64,000 nucleotides of DNA. It comes from Hydractinia symbiolongicarpus. Lineage: Eukaryota > Cnidaria > Hydrozoa > Anthoathecata > Hydractiniidae. The stretch is from positions 14,011,351-14,075,350 of the forward strand of contig NC_079877.1 in NCBI RefSeq assembly GCF_029227915.1, given 5' to 3'. Shown piece by piece: positions 39,790 through 53,253 of this stretch (positions are counted from its first letter, which is position 1; the number at the start of each line of letters is the position of its first letter). The notes below the pieces were generated by a model. That model did not search any database, was not told the origin of the DNA, and was given only the letters and a program-made list of their open reading frames with translations. A program made the translations under genes and the position numbers.

Positions 39790-42700
39790 ATGGCGTCCGT
39801 TGGCAAATGTAGGTACTCGTTTTTTTGGAATTCATAGTAAGTATTTCTTTAAGCCCCCTTCTTCCAATTCCGACAAATAAACCGGTGTTTTGGTAACAGT
39901 AAGCTTTTTTTTACATGCCAAATTAAATTTTAATTACTTAATGAAATTGTCTTTTTACCTAACACTATGCTATATATTTTCTCTGTTATAGCTAGTAGGA
40001 CATGTTGCCTCAACATCCTCTATCTAGCTAGCTAGCTACATACATACATGTTAAATATTTTTGCATGTATTTTACTGCGTATATTTTTTTGCAAAAAAAT
40101 GCATTGCATGACTGTTTAATTGAACACAGGACAGTACCTGTTATGGTTTATGATTTGTTGTATATGTTCTGCCCAATCTTGAAACGAATCTTATCTTAAG
40201 AATGACCTAGCGAATATTCCAACAGTCACAAATGGGTGGCTGGTCTTAAGACTGGTTTGCCAAATCCATTGAATTAACATTGAATTGATACTTTTTTTGT
40301 CAAATCAAAAGGCTAAAATGTTATACAAGATGTATGTGATGCCCAATTGGCTATAGCTCAGTAAAGAAAAAGAAGATATTCAATCATGTTGCCTAGCTAT
40401 AATATCGTTGAATCCGATTTATCTGACCCTTCATATATAAACATTTTATTTTTTAAATGCTAAATGTATAATTCTCGGATCAGGGTTAACATGCTTGGAA
40501 TTTTCTGACCATTTTCAACAAAAATTACCAACATATTTAAATTCAGCATCAAAATTTATGGAATCATGCAAATTTTCAAATTTATACACTAAGTACAACT
40601 GCTTCTATTAGTAGCCAATCTTTTGATACTTTATGAAGAAATCAGCACAAATTAACTGCAGTAAAAAAAATTCAACTGCAATTAGAAGTAATGGCCAAAC
40701 TCTTATAAAATTTAAAAGGTTGAAATTATAATAAATCCTGCTCTAATAATCTTTTGGTATTCTAAATCTCCTATGTTATATAATTTCTGCTGATAAATCC
40801 AAATATGCCACTCATTTTTCTTAAATGTTCCTTGTTTTCTCTTTCAAAATTTGATAATGTTGATTTTACTGTCTCCAATCTAGGACAGTATTGGCAAATT
40901 TTCTTTTTGTTTATAACCCCCAAATATAATGATAAGTGTGGCTGAAAATATTTGTTGGGTCTTGCAAACATGTGTGGTTTTGTATATTGTAGATGAAAGG
41001 ATATATTTAAGGGATCCCAAGGTACTTTTACAAGTTAGACTTATACCTAAAAGAATATCATAAGACATTCCCAATGACATATTCACTTTTTGTTAAAAGT
41101 TCATGTCACCCCAGATATCATTTTGTAAATATTTGTTTTTCTTGCCGCCTTGATGGCTGCTTCGATCTACTTGTTCCTTAAAAATTTCAGGCTAGCTCTA
41201 GTCCTTTTTATTGGCACGTGACCCTGTTATGTAGTATTTCAGTAACCCTCACAAATTAATGACTTTCACTCACTATTATTAATGACTTTCATAGCCAAAA
41301 ACAATTAATATAATATCGCAACAAAGTTACAAAAATTCAACATACTTTCCACATCGATCTCTGCACGATTGATTTGTTGTTTTTTTAAAAAAATAAATTA
41401 ACATGATATACTAGCCGTCTAAGCAATAAAACGAAAAAAAAAGCAGGTGTGTGCATGATTTATTTTATTTCAAATGCCGTCCCAAATTACAAAGGTTGTA
41501 ACTGCGCTTTATCCTATGGGCTTATAGTCACACCCTGATATTTTGTTACTTATATTTGCCTTCCTATATCCTTTTGAAATAAAAACATACACAAATGTGT
41601 GATATGTTCAATAATCAGTAACTTTCATAACCTGCGTCTCAAATAAAAGTCCTTTAAAATAAAAATCATGCACAACTTGCGTCTCAAATAAAAGTCCTTT
41701 AAAATAAAAATCATGCACAGATCAGACATCATCAGACAAACTGCGTAAACAGGGCTGGAACTCTAAGGAGTGAAAGTGTCGCACACGGTAGGACAGATGT
41801 CAGGTGTGAGCATCATCAGACCATTACCAAGCTATCACATCACAAGGTAGATAACACTAGGTTGAGGATGGCTAGTGTAAATGTTGGTACTCTGAGAGGT
41901 AGAGCAGGTGAAGTAGTTGAAATGTTAGAACGTAGATCTGTTGATATGTGTTGTGTTCAGGAAGTCAGGTGGAGAGGAGCTTTAGTGAGATTTGTGGAAG
42001 GTAGGAGGGCAAGGTATAAGCTTTTTTGGATCGGTAATAGTGATGGATATGGAGGAGTTGGCATATTCGTTGCAGAGAAGTGGGTAGAAAAAGTAATAGA
42101 TGTTATGCGTGTTAATAGTCGTGTTATAAGTTTTTGATAGGTAATAGGATTGTCACTTCTCTGTCAGTTTATGCTCCACAGTGTGGACTCAGTGAGGAAG
42201 ATAAAGATAAGTTTTATGATGAGTTAATAGCAGTCACATCAAAGTTTGGAGACACTGAACTTGTCATGGTGGGCGGCGACTTTAATGGTCATGTTGGGAA
42301 GTCATCTGAAGGTTATAGAGCTGTGCATGGAGGCTATGGATTTGGGAGCAGAAATAAGGAAGGGGAGAGATTGCTTGAGTTTGGAATGGCAACGGACATG
42401 GTGGTTTGCAACACATCATTCAGTAAGAGACAGAGTAGGCTGATAACATATGAGTCAGGTGGTTGTAAGACACAGATAGATTACTTCCTGCTTAAAAAGT
42501 CAGACAAGAAAGTGGTGAAGGACGTGAAAGTTATATCGGGGGAAGAGTGTGTTTCCCAGCATAGGTTGCTGGTTTGTGATATTATCTTGAAGAGTGTTAA
42601 AGAAGCCAAGGGAAAGTACAGGCCTCGTCGAAAAGTCTGAAAGCTGAAGGAAGAGATTGTAGCAAGACAATTTAGTGCAAAAGTTCAGCAGTTAGCCCAC

Positions 42701-45700
42701 AATGGTCAATGTGATAGTGACAATGTTGAAAGTACTTGGACTACTTTGAAGAATTGTCTTCTAGAAGCTTCTGATGATACCTGTGGGTGGACGAAAGGAC
42801 CAGCTAGACATAGACAGACCTGGTGGTGGAATAATGAGGTTGACCAGTGTATAAAGGAAAAGAGGAAACTTTGGAAAGAGTGGAAGTCAGGTGGTAGTAA
42901 AAATATTTACTTAGAAGCTAATCGTCGCGCTCGTACAGCAGTGTATAAGGCAAAATCAGAAGCAGAGAGAAACAGATTTGCAGATGTGTTAAGAAGGGAA
43001 GACCAGCGCAATGAGGTATTCAAGATAGCAAAGCAAATGAAGAAGACTAATCAAGATGTAGGTGAGAAGTGTATACGTAATGATGAAGGTGTTTTGGCTA
43101 GCACAGAGGAGGAGAAAAGGGTAGCTTGGAAGAATCATTATCAGAGGTTGCTTAACACTGAGTTTGATTGGGACGAGGATAATTTGTCTGATGATGATGT
43201 TGTAGAAGGGCCAGCTATGCAGATCAAGACAGAATGGGTAGTGGAGACTATTAGGAAATTGAAGATTGGCAAGGCTGCAGGACTATCAGGTATTGTTGCA
43301 GAGATGGTAAAAGCATCTGGATATATTGGAGTTGAGCTTATTACAAGTCTTGCTAACCAGATTATAAAGGATGGTGCTATTCCGAGTGAGTGGCAGTCGA
43401 GTGTAATAGTGAATTGTTTCAAGGCAAGGGTAATGCATTAGAAAGGGGTAACTATAGAGGTTTGAAGTTGGTTGATCAAGTAATGAAAGTTATTGAAAGA
43501 GTGATTGATAAGTTACTTGAGAAAGAATTGATATAGATAAGATGCAATTTGGTTTTGTTCCAGGGCGTGGCACTACAGATGCAATATTTTTACTCAGACA
43601 GCTTCAGGAAAAGTATTTAGAAAAGAGAAAGAATCTCTATTTTGCCTTTGCAGATTTAGAGAAAGCTTTTGATAGAGTGCCACGTAAAGTTATTTGGTGG
43701 GCTATGAGAAAATTAGGTGTGGATGAGTGGCTAGTTACGATGGTACAGTCTATGTACAGCAATGCTAGAAGTCGTGCCAGGATTAACGATTCACCTAGTG
43801 ATGAATTTAGTGTAAATGTTGGTGTACATCAGGGTTCTGTACTTAGTCCCTTGTTGTTTATTCTAGTCTTAGAAGCGCTGTCGATGGAGTTCAGAACAGG
43901 TTGTCCATGGGAGTTATTGTATGCAGATGATTTGGTTCTCATAGCAGAGTCGATGGAAGAATTAGTTGAAAAGTTTGAGAAGTGGAAGAAAGGACTAGAA
44001 GAGAAAGGGCTAAAGGTAAACACAGCAAAGTCTAAAGTCATGATTAGTAGCATTACAGCCAAGTGTGACCTTGTAGTTGGAAAGTGGCCTTGTGGAGTTT
44101 GCAGGAAAGGGGTTGGTAGTAACTCAATTTTTTGTCAGACTTGCAAGCATTGGGTACATAAGAAGTGCAGTAGTATTAGTGGAAGGTTAAGAGCTGACAT
44201 TCAGTTTGTATGCAAGCGTTGCAAAGGTGAGATTATAGAGAATAAAGTATTTCCAGCTTTAATGATGTACAACAGTGGCTCGTTAGAGATAGTTGAGAAG
44301 TTCTGTTACTTAGGTGATATGTTGGGCAGTGAAGGGGGTGTTGGAAGAAGTGCTACTTGCAGGATAGGTTCTGCTTGGAAAAAGTTCAGGGGGTTACTTC
44401 CTTTGTTGACTAGCAGAGCCCTGTCAATTGAGGTAAAAGGTAGGTTGTATGAGGCCTGTGTAAAAAGTGTTATGTTGTACGGTAGTGAGACATGGGCAGT
44501 GAAGCAGGAAGATCTTGACCGTTTAGAAAGAAATGATATGAGAATGGTTAGGTGGATGTGTAACGCCAGTCTGAGAGACAGAAAGAGTTTAGATGAGTTA
44601 AGAAGCAGGCTCATTCTCCGTAGAATTAAAGATGCTATCCAGATAAGAAGATTGAATTGGCTGGGGCACTTGGAAAGAATGGAGGAGAATAATTGGGTAA
44701 GAAAGTGTAGAGACGTGATAGTTCCTGGGGCAAAGCCCAGAGGCAGACCGAGAAAGACTTGGCAGAAGGTTATAAGGACAGACTTGATAGAGAGGAAGTT
44801 GAGTTTAGATCTAACACAGTCTAGATCAGATTGGAAGAGGGTCATAAATATACCCCGTCCAACCCATGCTAGCATGGAAAACGGACGTTAAGCCGAGAAT
44901 GATGATGAGAATGATGATGATGCACAACTAGCGCCTCAAATAAGAAGTCCTTTGAAATTAAAATCATGACATTTTATTTTTCCTTGATTGCTCAGCTATG
45001 TGAGAACATATGTAGAATTAAGCTCAGGGGCCACGAGCAACATTTCCACACGCAGCAAAAAAATGTTGCGTTGCAATTTGATTAAGTGTTGCAAAATTTG
45101 TGCAGCATTATCAAACTGATTTGATAATGGAGCATGATTTTTGCAACATTTTTTACCTTCTTATGTAAAATGTTCTTTTGCAGCATTATTTCCACGCGAC
45201 CCATGTCTGTAGGAAACATTTGCAACAAAACATGAACTTTTTTATTGATGTTTTCATTCGACAACAACAACATGGCTTCTGAAGAAAAGGAACAAAAATT
45301 AAACAATTAGGAAAAGTTCAAGCTTCGTGAATTTTATAAAATTTTGAACTATGGGCTTACCAGGGTATTAGAAAGAGCCAGAAAACATTATAAAAGAAGA
45401 ATTGGTAGAAGAGTTTGATGGAAAGTTTACCATTGAGATTTTGGAGAAGGCATTCCATGCACTTAAAGCAAGTTTTCTACAAGAACACAAAAGGTACCAA
45501 AAGGAAAAAAAACAACTCAAAAAACCGTGAATGTTTCATGTGAGCTTGTGTTCTCGTCAGACCCATTCTCTGAAATGTTTAAAGTTTTATTGCAAGGCTA
45601 ATCGGTCACAGATAGAAATTGCAGCTGTGTGTGAATGGAAAGTGTTGCCCCGGGGCTATGGTAACATTCACTCTCCCATATTGAATCGCCGGCAAGTGGA

Positions 45701-48542
45701 ATTAACGCCGGTCTCTCCCACAAAGTGAGAGAGTGATAACCACTAAACTACTAAAAGTGGTTAAGGTTTGGCTAAATTCATGCAGAAATTTACCATGTTA
45801 AAACCTGTTTTGTTTGGTTCTTTTTTATCAGATGTTAGGTGTTTACATGACACCATTTTGTCTTATAGTTCACATCGTATATCACAAATCATACTGTGTA
45901 TTAGGCTATTAATAATGATTCATAACAATCATGTACTATTATTAGTTTTAATTTTTTTTTTCAAACAAGGAGATTTTTTAAGGTTAGTTACATGAAAATT
46001 AAGAACAATTAAGGTAGTTATATATCCTCTTTGTAATTTAAAATTTCTATATTTTTCTTTTTAGGTATTCGTTTGGCTTTATTACAACTAAAGGTAGGTG
46101 CAAATAAGCCACAAAATCTCCAAAGAGCCAAAGAATTGGTGAAAGAAGCTGTGAGAAACAAAGCGAATGTTGTTTGTCTACCAGTAAGTACATGTGTTTT
46201 TATTTCTTTTTTATGGTTGTATACAGATTCTATGTACTGACTTTCATAAGAGGTGGCTGCAGTACTGAAACCTCACATTTTAGTTATCCTGATGAAAACG
46301 TTATAAAAAGGGATTAAGTAAATTAATTGATTTATCATTTGATTGTTTTTAACACATTTATTGGCCAGTAGGCTGCTTTTAATTGTGCATGGAACATTAA
46401 AACTATAAATTTTAAAGTAATGATAAACCACCTAACAGCATATTATCTTCCTCGTGGGTTCAACAGAATCCATGGTCTACCTTTTTTAAGAAATGAATAC
46501 TACATGGAAGAAACTTTTATTTTTATTTTAAAAGTGTACCTGCTGTAACCAAGACAAACATTTTTTTGCAATACTTTTTATGTAAATGAGTTAAAAATGT
46601 ACAAAAGTGTGCCTAAGTATAAAATTGTAGAAATAAATCCAAATATCCTTAGTTGCTCTTGACAAATCCTTTTTTTGCTGTTGGGAATATGCTTAATTCA
46701 AGTATTTTAATCCAAGCCTTTATCAGTAATAAATTTTATTACTGATGAAGTCTCGAAGTCGAAATATATAGAACAAAAAATGTGTTTTTTTTTAAATATA
46801 TAGATATATATATATAGTAATGGTTTTCACAAAGTTAAATTCTTTATAGGAATGTTTTAACTCTCCATATGGTGTACAATATTTCTCGGAATATGCTGAA
46901 AAGATACCAGGAGATTCAAGTAACTTTCTGTCTAGTCTCGCAAAAGATTTGTCTATATACTTGATTGGTGGCTCAATTCCAGAAGAAGACAATGGAAAGT
47001 TGTACAATACATGTTTGGTATACGATCCTGAGGGCAATGAAATAGCAAAGCATCGAAAGGTATATATACAGCTGATTTAATACAGATGTTAAAAAACAAT
47101 TAACCTGTTCTATATTTCAATTTTATCCATAGTTGTATTACTATTCTATTTTGTTGTTTCAAATTTTTTTTTATTATCAGTTTTTGCAAAATATACGAGC
47201 AGATTGTAGTTGTCAAGTACTTTAATTTTTTCCCAATAAAATATTAGATTAATGTAATACCTAATAATGTAAGATTTTCGTAATACCTAATATGGTAAAT
47301 TATATTTAACTTGATTTAGTGGTGAGACACTAGAAATTTTGCAGATAAAAGAAGATATTACTTAAACCCCATTGCTTCTCCCTGCCTAGAAGCTTCGAAT
47401 AATCACCCTTTCAGGATTGTCTACTGAGCCCATTCATAGTGCAAATATTTAACAACTTTACCAAATTTTTAGGTTCACCTTTTTGATGTCGACGTGCCAG
47501 GTGGAATTAAGTTTACTGAATCAGATGTTCTTAGTCCAGGAAATAAAACTACCACTTTCAATATTGGTAAATATATCAACGTGTTTGATATCGTTGCATG
47601 TTCCCCGATTGATCGTGGACAACAAGCCTTTGCGCTGTTAAATAGTTTTTTATGCTTATATATATTTAATATTTTTAGTTTGTTATTTTTTTGCCTTTTT
47701 CAGGACTATGGAGAATTGGTTTAGGTATATGTTATGACATTCGGTTTCCTGGGTTTTCAAAAGTATATGAAAAAGAAGGTACATTTGCATTTGTGTAGTG
47801 AAAATTTAGCAGTAGACATCAGATAAACAATTCTTTTAATGCATTAGGTTGTCACCTGCTTATTTATCCTGGTGCATTTAGTATAACAACTGGACCAAAG
47901 CATTGGGAATTGCTTGTTAGAGCAAGGTAACTAATTATACAATATTAAAATAATTTAACTGGCATCAGTTACTTTTCCTAAGATATTATCTCACGTAACT
48001 GCGAATAGTCATAGAGTTTTTTTATTTTTTTAGAGCGTGTGATAATCAGGTACCCAATACATTCATAGACATCCAATTTATGATTATAAGATTGCTATAG
48101 ATTTGATATTATAACAACTTATAATGGCTTCTAGGCATATATAGCTGGATGTTCTCCCGCACGAGATGAGAATGCTTCGTACATAGCGTGGGGCCACAGC
48201 ACTGTTTGTAATCCCTGGTAAGTAGCTCATAATGTGGTTGCGTTTTGAAAAAACAAATGCTATAAATATGGTAACCTCATTGCGAGAATCAATTTGTTTG
48301 TTTTTAATCTTATAACGTGTTATCAACAAATCTGTTTAGGGCAGAAATAATTGCAAAAGCTGGTTCTGATGAGGAGATTATATACTCAGACTTAGGTTAG
48401 TAATGAATACGGGGCTAATTAATTCTGCGATATTATTACTGTGAAGATTACATTAAGTATCGATTTTTCAGATCTAGCAGTGGTTGACACAGTACGTACT
48501 GCCATTCCCATTCAGTCACAACAAAGATCAGATGTATATTAG
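39790..48542 (+). CDS. NIT2: Omega-amidase NIT2 (nitrilase superfamily)
   Basis: Exons: 39790-39808 (tentative), 46065-46183, 46850-47059, 47473-47566, 47704-47778, 47848-47926, 48034-48049, 48135-48217, 48340-48395, 48472-48542. They total 822 bases, or 273 residues, against 276 in human NIT2. The enzyme hydrolyses alpha-ketoglutaramate and alpha-ketosuccinamate to the oxo-acids and ammonia. The catalytic triad is visible: Glu47 in [11 protein letters not shown], Lys116 in [14 protein letters not shown], and Cys157 in [12 protein letters not shown]. The tail QQRSDVY matches the family C-terminus. Exon 7 is a 16-base microexon needed for RACDNQ. All exons from the second onward are secure. 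The first (MASVGK, donor GTAGGT) was chosen because its phase fits and no nearer ATG exon was evident. It implies a 6.3 kb intron that contains a LINE. Confidence 0.9.
41632..41720. repeat. 45-base tandem repeat, two copies left of the LINE
   Basis: A unit beginning TGCGTCTCAAATAAAAGTCC repeats twice at period 45. A third, slightly diverged copy lies immediately to the right of the LINE at 44921-44970. Confidence 0.85.
41760..44920 (+). mobile_element. Non-LTR retrotransposon (APE, RT, zinc finger), frame-disrupted
   Basis: The apurinic-type endonuclease starts at 41868 ([28 protein letters not shown]) and continues in a shifted frame from 42134 ([37 protein letters not shown]). The reverse transcriptase runs from about 42746 to 44060: [55 protein letters not shown] and the catalytic [12 protein letters not shown] cysteine/histidine finger follows at about 44088-44225 ([25 protein letters not shown]). 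The tail carries [11 protein letters not shown] and GRPRKTW, then a GATGAT-type simple repeat. Frameshifts or stops at about 42137, 42640, 43440 and 43535 kill the element, but its length is close to complete. It lies in the inferred first intron of NIT2 in the same orientation. Confidence 0.9.
44971..45639. other. NIT2 intron segment, unassigned
   Basis: Contains a run of TTGCAACATTT/AAATGTTGC words in both orientations (45040-45230) and a short ATG frame at 45274 ([12 protein letters not shown]) that meets a stop. It may be a worn DNA-transposon copy. I see no gene. Confidence 0.3.
45640..45757 (-). repeat. Second copy of the first tRNA-derived SINE family
   Basis: The reverse complement begins GTAGTTTAGTGGTTATC and continues through the same GGCGATTCAA-ATGGG-GAGTGAATGTTACCATAGCCC body found at 1281 onward. 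It stops after the first third. Confidence 0.75.
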
Positions 48543-48665
48543 TGCTGCTCGAATTGACGCTCGATGATAAAACTAAAGAATAGAATTCTTAAAAGGAAAG
48601 GTGACTGGAATGCCTTTAATTCTTAAACATATTTACGCATCTACAATCTATGTATCTTAATTTAC

Positions 48666-48671
48666 AATAAA
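48666..48671 (+). terminator. NIT2 polyadenylation signal
   Basis: AATAAA lies 124 bases after the NIT2 stop codon and is followed by a T/GT-rich stretch (TTTTGTGTGTCC) within 30 bases, as expected for a cleavage site. Confidence 0.6.
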
Positions 48672-48739
48672 TCTTTTATATTGATTTTATTTTGTGTGTC
48701 CGTGTTGTTATAAGCAACTTTCTTTTGACCTAGTACAAT

Positions 48740-49310
48740 CAGTTAATTAATTTTTGCGAAGATTAATTTTCGTGAATTTAGCGAATTTTATTCCTATTAG
48801 CAAATATGTAGGGTCAATTCGTGAAAATAAATTAACATAGCAAAACGTTTGGAAAAAAAGAATTCTCTAGTTTTGCTCTAATTTTCTTTTCACCGGCCTC
48901 AGCGACTGCTCTACGTGGGATATTTTTAAAGAATTGAAAGATTAATTTTTTTAAGAACTACAACACCGCTATTTTGACCAATTTACCCAAGTTTTTCGTG
49001 CTTCTAGTTTGGTGCCAAAATTTGGTCATTTTTGCTAACTTCAATGCTGTCCTCTGAAAAACATTTTTACCAATTCTTAGTTAACGAAGAGTAATGCAAG
49101 TTCATTTTTTGGTTTTTCTGTAATTATTTTGCTGATAATGGGATGATAGGTCCCATTATCAGCAAAATAATTTGCAAGTATTGCGTTACAAACTGTATTT
49201 TAATTCGTGAGTTTGGTAGTAACGTGAGGGAACAGATTGGCTGTGGGAAATTTGATAATTTTCGCGGAATTTTAATTTCGCGGATGGCTAAATGCTTGGT
49301 TTTTTTGGGA
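48740..49310. repeat. Repeat region with TTCGTGAATTT words and a perfect hairpin
   Basis: Words such as AATTTTCGTGAATTTAGCGAA at the left and TAATTTTCGCGGAATTTTAA at the right flank a perfect 22-base inverted repeat (49122-49143 and 49151-49172, seven-base loop). The whole resembles a palindromic non-autonomous element. I could not fix its outer ends. Confidence 0.5.
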
Positions 49311-50303
49311 ATTTGTTTCACAGACTGTTGCGTGACGATGATTCTAATTCATAAACCTTGTTTTATTTTTTATACAAAAATTAATTCCCCAATTTTAAAA
49401 TATCACTGAAATTTAATGCAAGACAAATATCTGACACAACAAAAACTATTTAATACTAACATTCAATGTTTTTTCCAAGTGTCTGCATCTTCAGTATGTG
49501 AAAGATGTTTTATTTTTGTACGCAATCAAACTTGTACAAGCTTGAGGTGGCAAAAATATTGGTTGAAAAATACTTATTTTAAAGCTGCGTTCATTTGAAC
49601 GGTGTTACATCAGCGTAACTTGTTTTCGTTATTTATCTAAAAGGAAAAGAAAGAAAAGAAGTCATTTTTTTAGTCAACAAAGAAAGTTCTCAAAAAGGAA
49701 TGTCCAAACAAAGAAAATTTTTATACAGGATATTTAAATTTAGGCAAATATGTAAGAAAAGGCTGCCTAGCGATTGGGTGAAATCAAAAATTCTTTGCTT
49801 AATCAATTGATGTTTAAACCTATTGTACCGTGGCAGAAGATTATTCGGAAAATAGAAAGTGTTTTGAACTGATGTCGTCCGAACGCGTTTGTCCCCAGTG
49901 CATTGATGATACGCAAATCTTAACTTTTAGTGGGTTAAAAACTACTTTGGATTAACATTTACTCTAAATTTTTCGATGTGATAGATTATTTAAAAAGGAC
50001 TAAACATGTTTTACGCTTACACGTCTTTTTTGTCAAAAAAGGCTAGCTTTACCTTATTTGAACTTTTCTATCGCTCTAAACAATATTGTTTCTAGCCTAA
50101 AATCCCAACCTTATATTCTAAAAAATAAAACATATATACATATATATATTTTTATGAAAAAGGCATATATTACGTCCACCGCAAAAGAATGTAACTAGAC
50201 ACTAAATAAACAAATTCAAATATTAATAGAAAACAAGAAATAGTGATGGTCGCGTAAACAAAAGGTTTCTTATCAATAAAATTAATTAGGCATATCTAGA
50301 CGT
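49311..50303. other. Spacer between NIT2 and the tRNA
   Basis: AT-rich, with no supported gene or repeat. Confidence 0.35.
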
Positions 50304-50376
50304 GCCCGGTTAGCTCAGTCGGTAGAGCATCAGACTTTTAATCTGAGGGTCGCGGGTTCGAGTCCCTCATCGGGCG
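50304..50376 (+). tRNA. tRNA-Lys (UUU)
   Basis: A 73-base sequence folds into a full cloverleaf. The acceptor stem GCCCGGT pairs with ATCGGGC (one G-U) and the discriminator is G. The D arm is AGCTCAGTCGGTAGAGC. The anticodon arm TCAGA-CTTTTAA-TCTGA has anticodon TTT at 50337-50339. The T arm is CGGG-TTCGAGT-CCCT. A and B boxes match the Pol III consensus, there is no intron and no encoded CCA. All stems are intact, so it should be functional. Confidence 0.97.
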
Positions 50377-50383
50377 CATAAGC

Positions 50384-50387
50384 TTTT
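50384..50387 (+). terminator. Pol III terminator of tRNA-Lys
   Basis: TTTT eight bases after the tRNA end, followed by a longer T run at 50390-50396. Confidence 0.8.
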
Positions 50388-50572
50388 CTTTTTTTTCTAA
50401 AGACAATCGTATTTTACGACTTTCACTTTTTGTTTTTCTTCTATACTTTCTCCTATATTTTTTTCAAGCCAACGCTAATTTAGACAGAGTCGTGTATTTC
50501 TTCTAAAATTAACTTTCAAGCACAACGAATCAAGTATTGATTCGTAAACATTCACCCTTTTTATAAATTTCA

Positions 50573-51904
<1,332 letters not shown>

Positions 51905-52272
51905 GCGCTAATGCTTAATTTACTTTCCGTAGCCATTTTGACAATATTCTACCATTCCAAGCCTCGGTTCTAAGGTGACTTTAAAACGAGGCAGGGAACA
52001 CGAGAAACCCGTATTAAATGTCGCTGAGCCCGGTAGCCACGCAGAATTGTTTTTTTCTTAATGCTGAAAATAAGTTATCGAGGAGATTTGCAGTAAATAC
52101 ATCAAGAAAAAGAAAAAAAAACTTTTTACAATGGCCCTTATGGCTTACTTCTCTTCTATACTTTAAACATTTCTCTTCCGCATTATTACACTTCTCTTTT
52201 GCATTTTTGTAATTTGACACTTTTTTTTACACTTAACACTTCTCTGCATGTGAGCGATCGTTGATAAAAAAA

Positions 52273-52690
52273 AACAACGACAACAAGCCATATAACGATT
52301 GACACCAAGTGACACCAAGTGACACCAAGTGACACCAAGTGACAACGAATGACAACGAGTGACACCAAGTGACAACGAATGACACTAAGTGAAATCGACT
52401 GACACCAAGTGAGAACAAATGACAACGAGTAACAACAAGCCATACAACGAGTGAGAACAAGAGACAACAAGTGACAACAAGCCATACAACAAGTGACAAC
52501 AAGTGACAACAAGCAAAACAAGCTATTCAACGAGAGACAACAAGCAAAACAATGTGAGACAACAAATGACAACAAGCAAAACAATGAGAGACAAGGAGTG
52601 ACAACAAGAGATACAACGGGAGACAACAAGTGACAACAAGTCATACAACAAGAGATAATAAGTGACAACTAATGATACCTATTGACAACA
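52273..52690. repeat. Decamer minisatellite, GACAACAAGT/GACACCAAGT
   Basis: About 40 units of a 10-base motif, with GACACCAAGT units clustered at the left and GACAACAAGC/T units to the right, decaying at both edges. Long open frames on the minus strand here (Val/Leu/Ser/Cys/His repeats) are an effect of the repeat. Confidence 0.9.
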
Positions 52691-52795
52691 ATGAATAAAA
52701 TAGCGATACGTCACAAAAACTAAAATATGCGATAAGATCTATAAGGTTATTCGAGTTTTTGGAAAATAAGCCTATATGACCAGTAAGAAAATATC

Positions 52796-52932
52796 TTAAG
52801 GAAATCTGAGGTATAAAATGATGTTGGGTTTATATTATAGAGCATAAAAAGTTGGTTAACAAGTCTTTTTAATTTTTTTAAAAATCTTTTTTCGTTCTTA
52901 AAATATTCACATTCAAAGAACTTCAGATTTAA
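52796..52932. repeat. Decayed relative of the TTAA palindrome
   Basis: The left part (TTAAGGAAATCTGAGGTATA, then AATGATGTTG) aligns with the left arm and centre of the element at 787-898, including GTTGGTTAACAAGT. The right arm is present only as a weak CTTCAGATTTAA. Confidence 0.5.
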
Positions 52933-53253
52933 TTATGCTGCATAAATTATGACATTTTTCCGTTAAGGGATATGCATTGATTAACATATTTTCTTTGCAA
53001 AAATGACACTCATTTACTCGTCCCAGGCTAAGTAAACATGAAATAAATGAAATTACGTATACATGAAATAACAAACTACCAAAGTAAAAGCATGTTAGAA
53101 ACTAAACTAGATTCATGTAAAATTAAACAAAAACCAAAAAGCTATTCATATTTAAAAATGCGCATAATTTCTTTATTTAAATTAGAAAACATCTTAACAC
53201 AACCTTGCTGTGACATGTCAATAAAAAAATCACGTAATACCCATATTGAAAAA

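Noticed and set aside
43829-44875. Long minus-strand open frames opposite the LINE
   Set aside because: Shadows of the plus-strand RT and tail; no family similarity.
46721-46772. ACTGATGAAGTCTCGAAGTCGAAA after a palindrome, resembling a hammerhead core
   Set aside because: The CTGATGA and GAAA boxes are present, but the bases between them form a direct repeat, not a stem, and stems I and III are not convincing. Not called as a ribozyme.
52186-52668. 160-codon open frame on the minus strand
   Set aside because: It is a translation of the decamer repeat array, low complexity in every frame.
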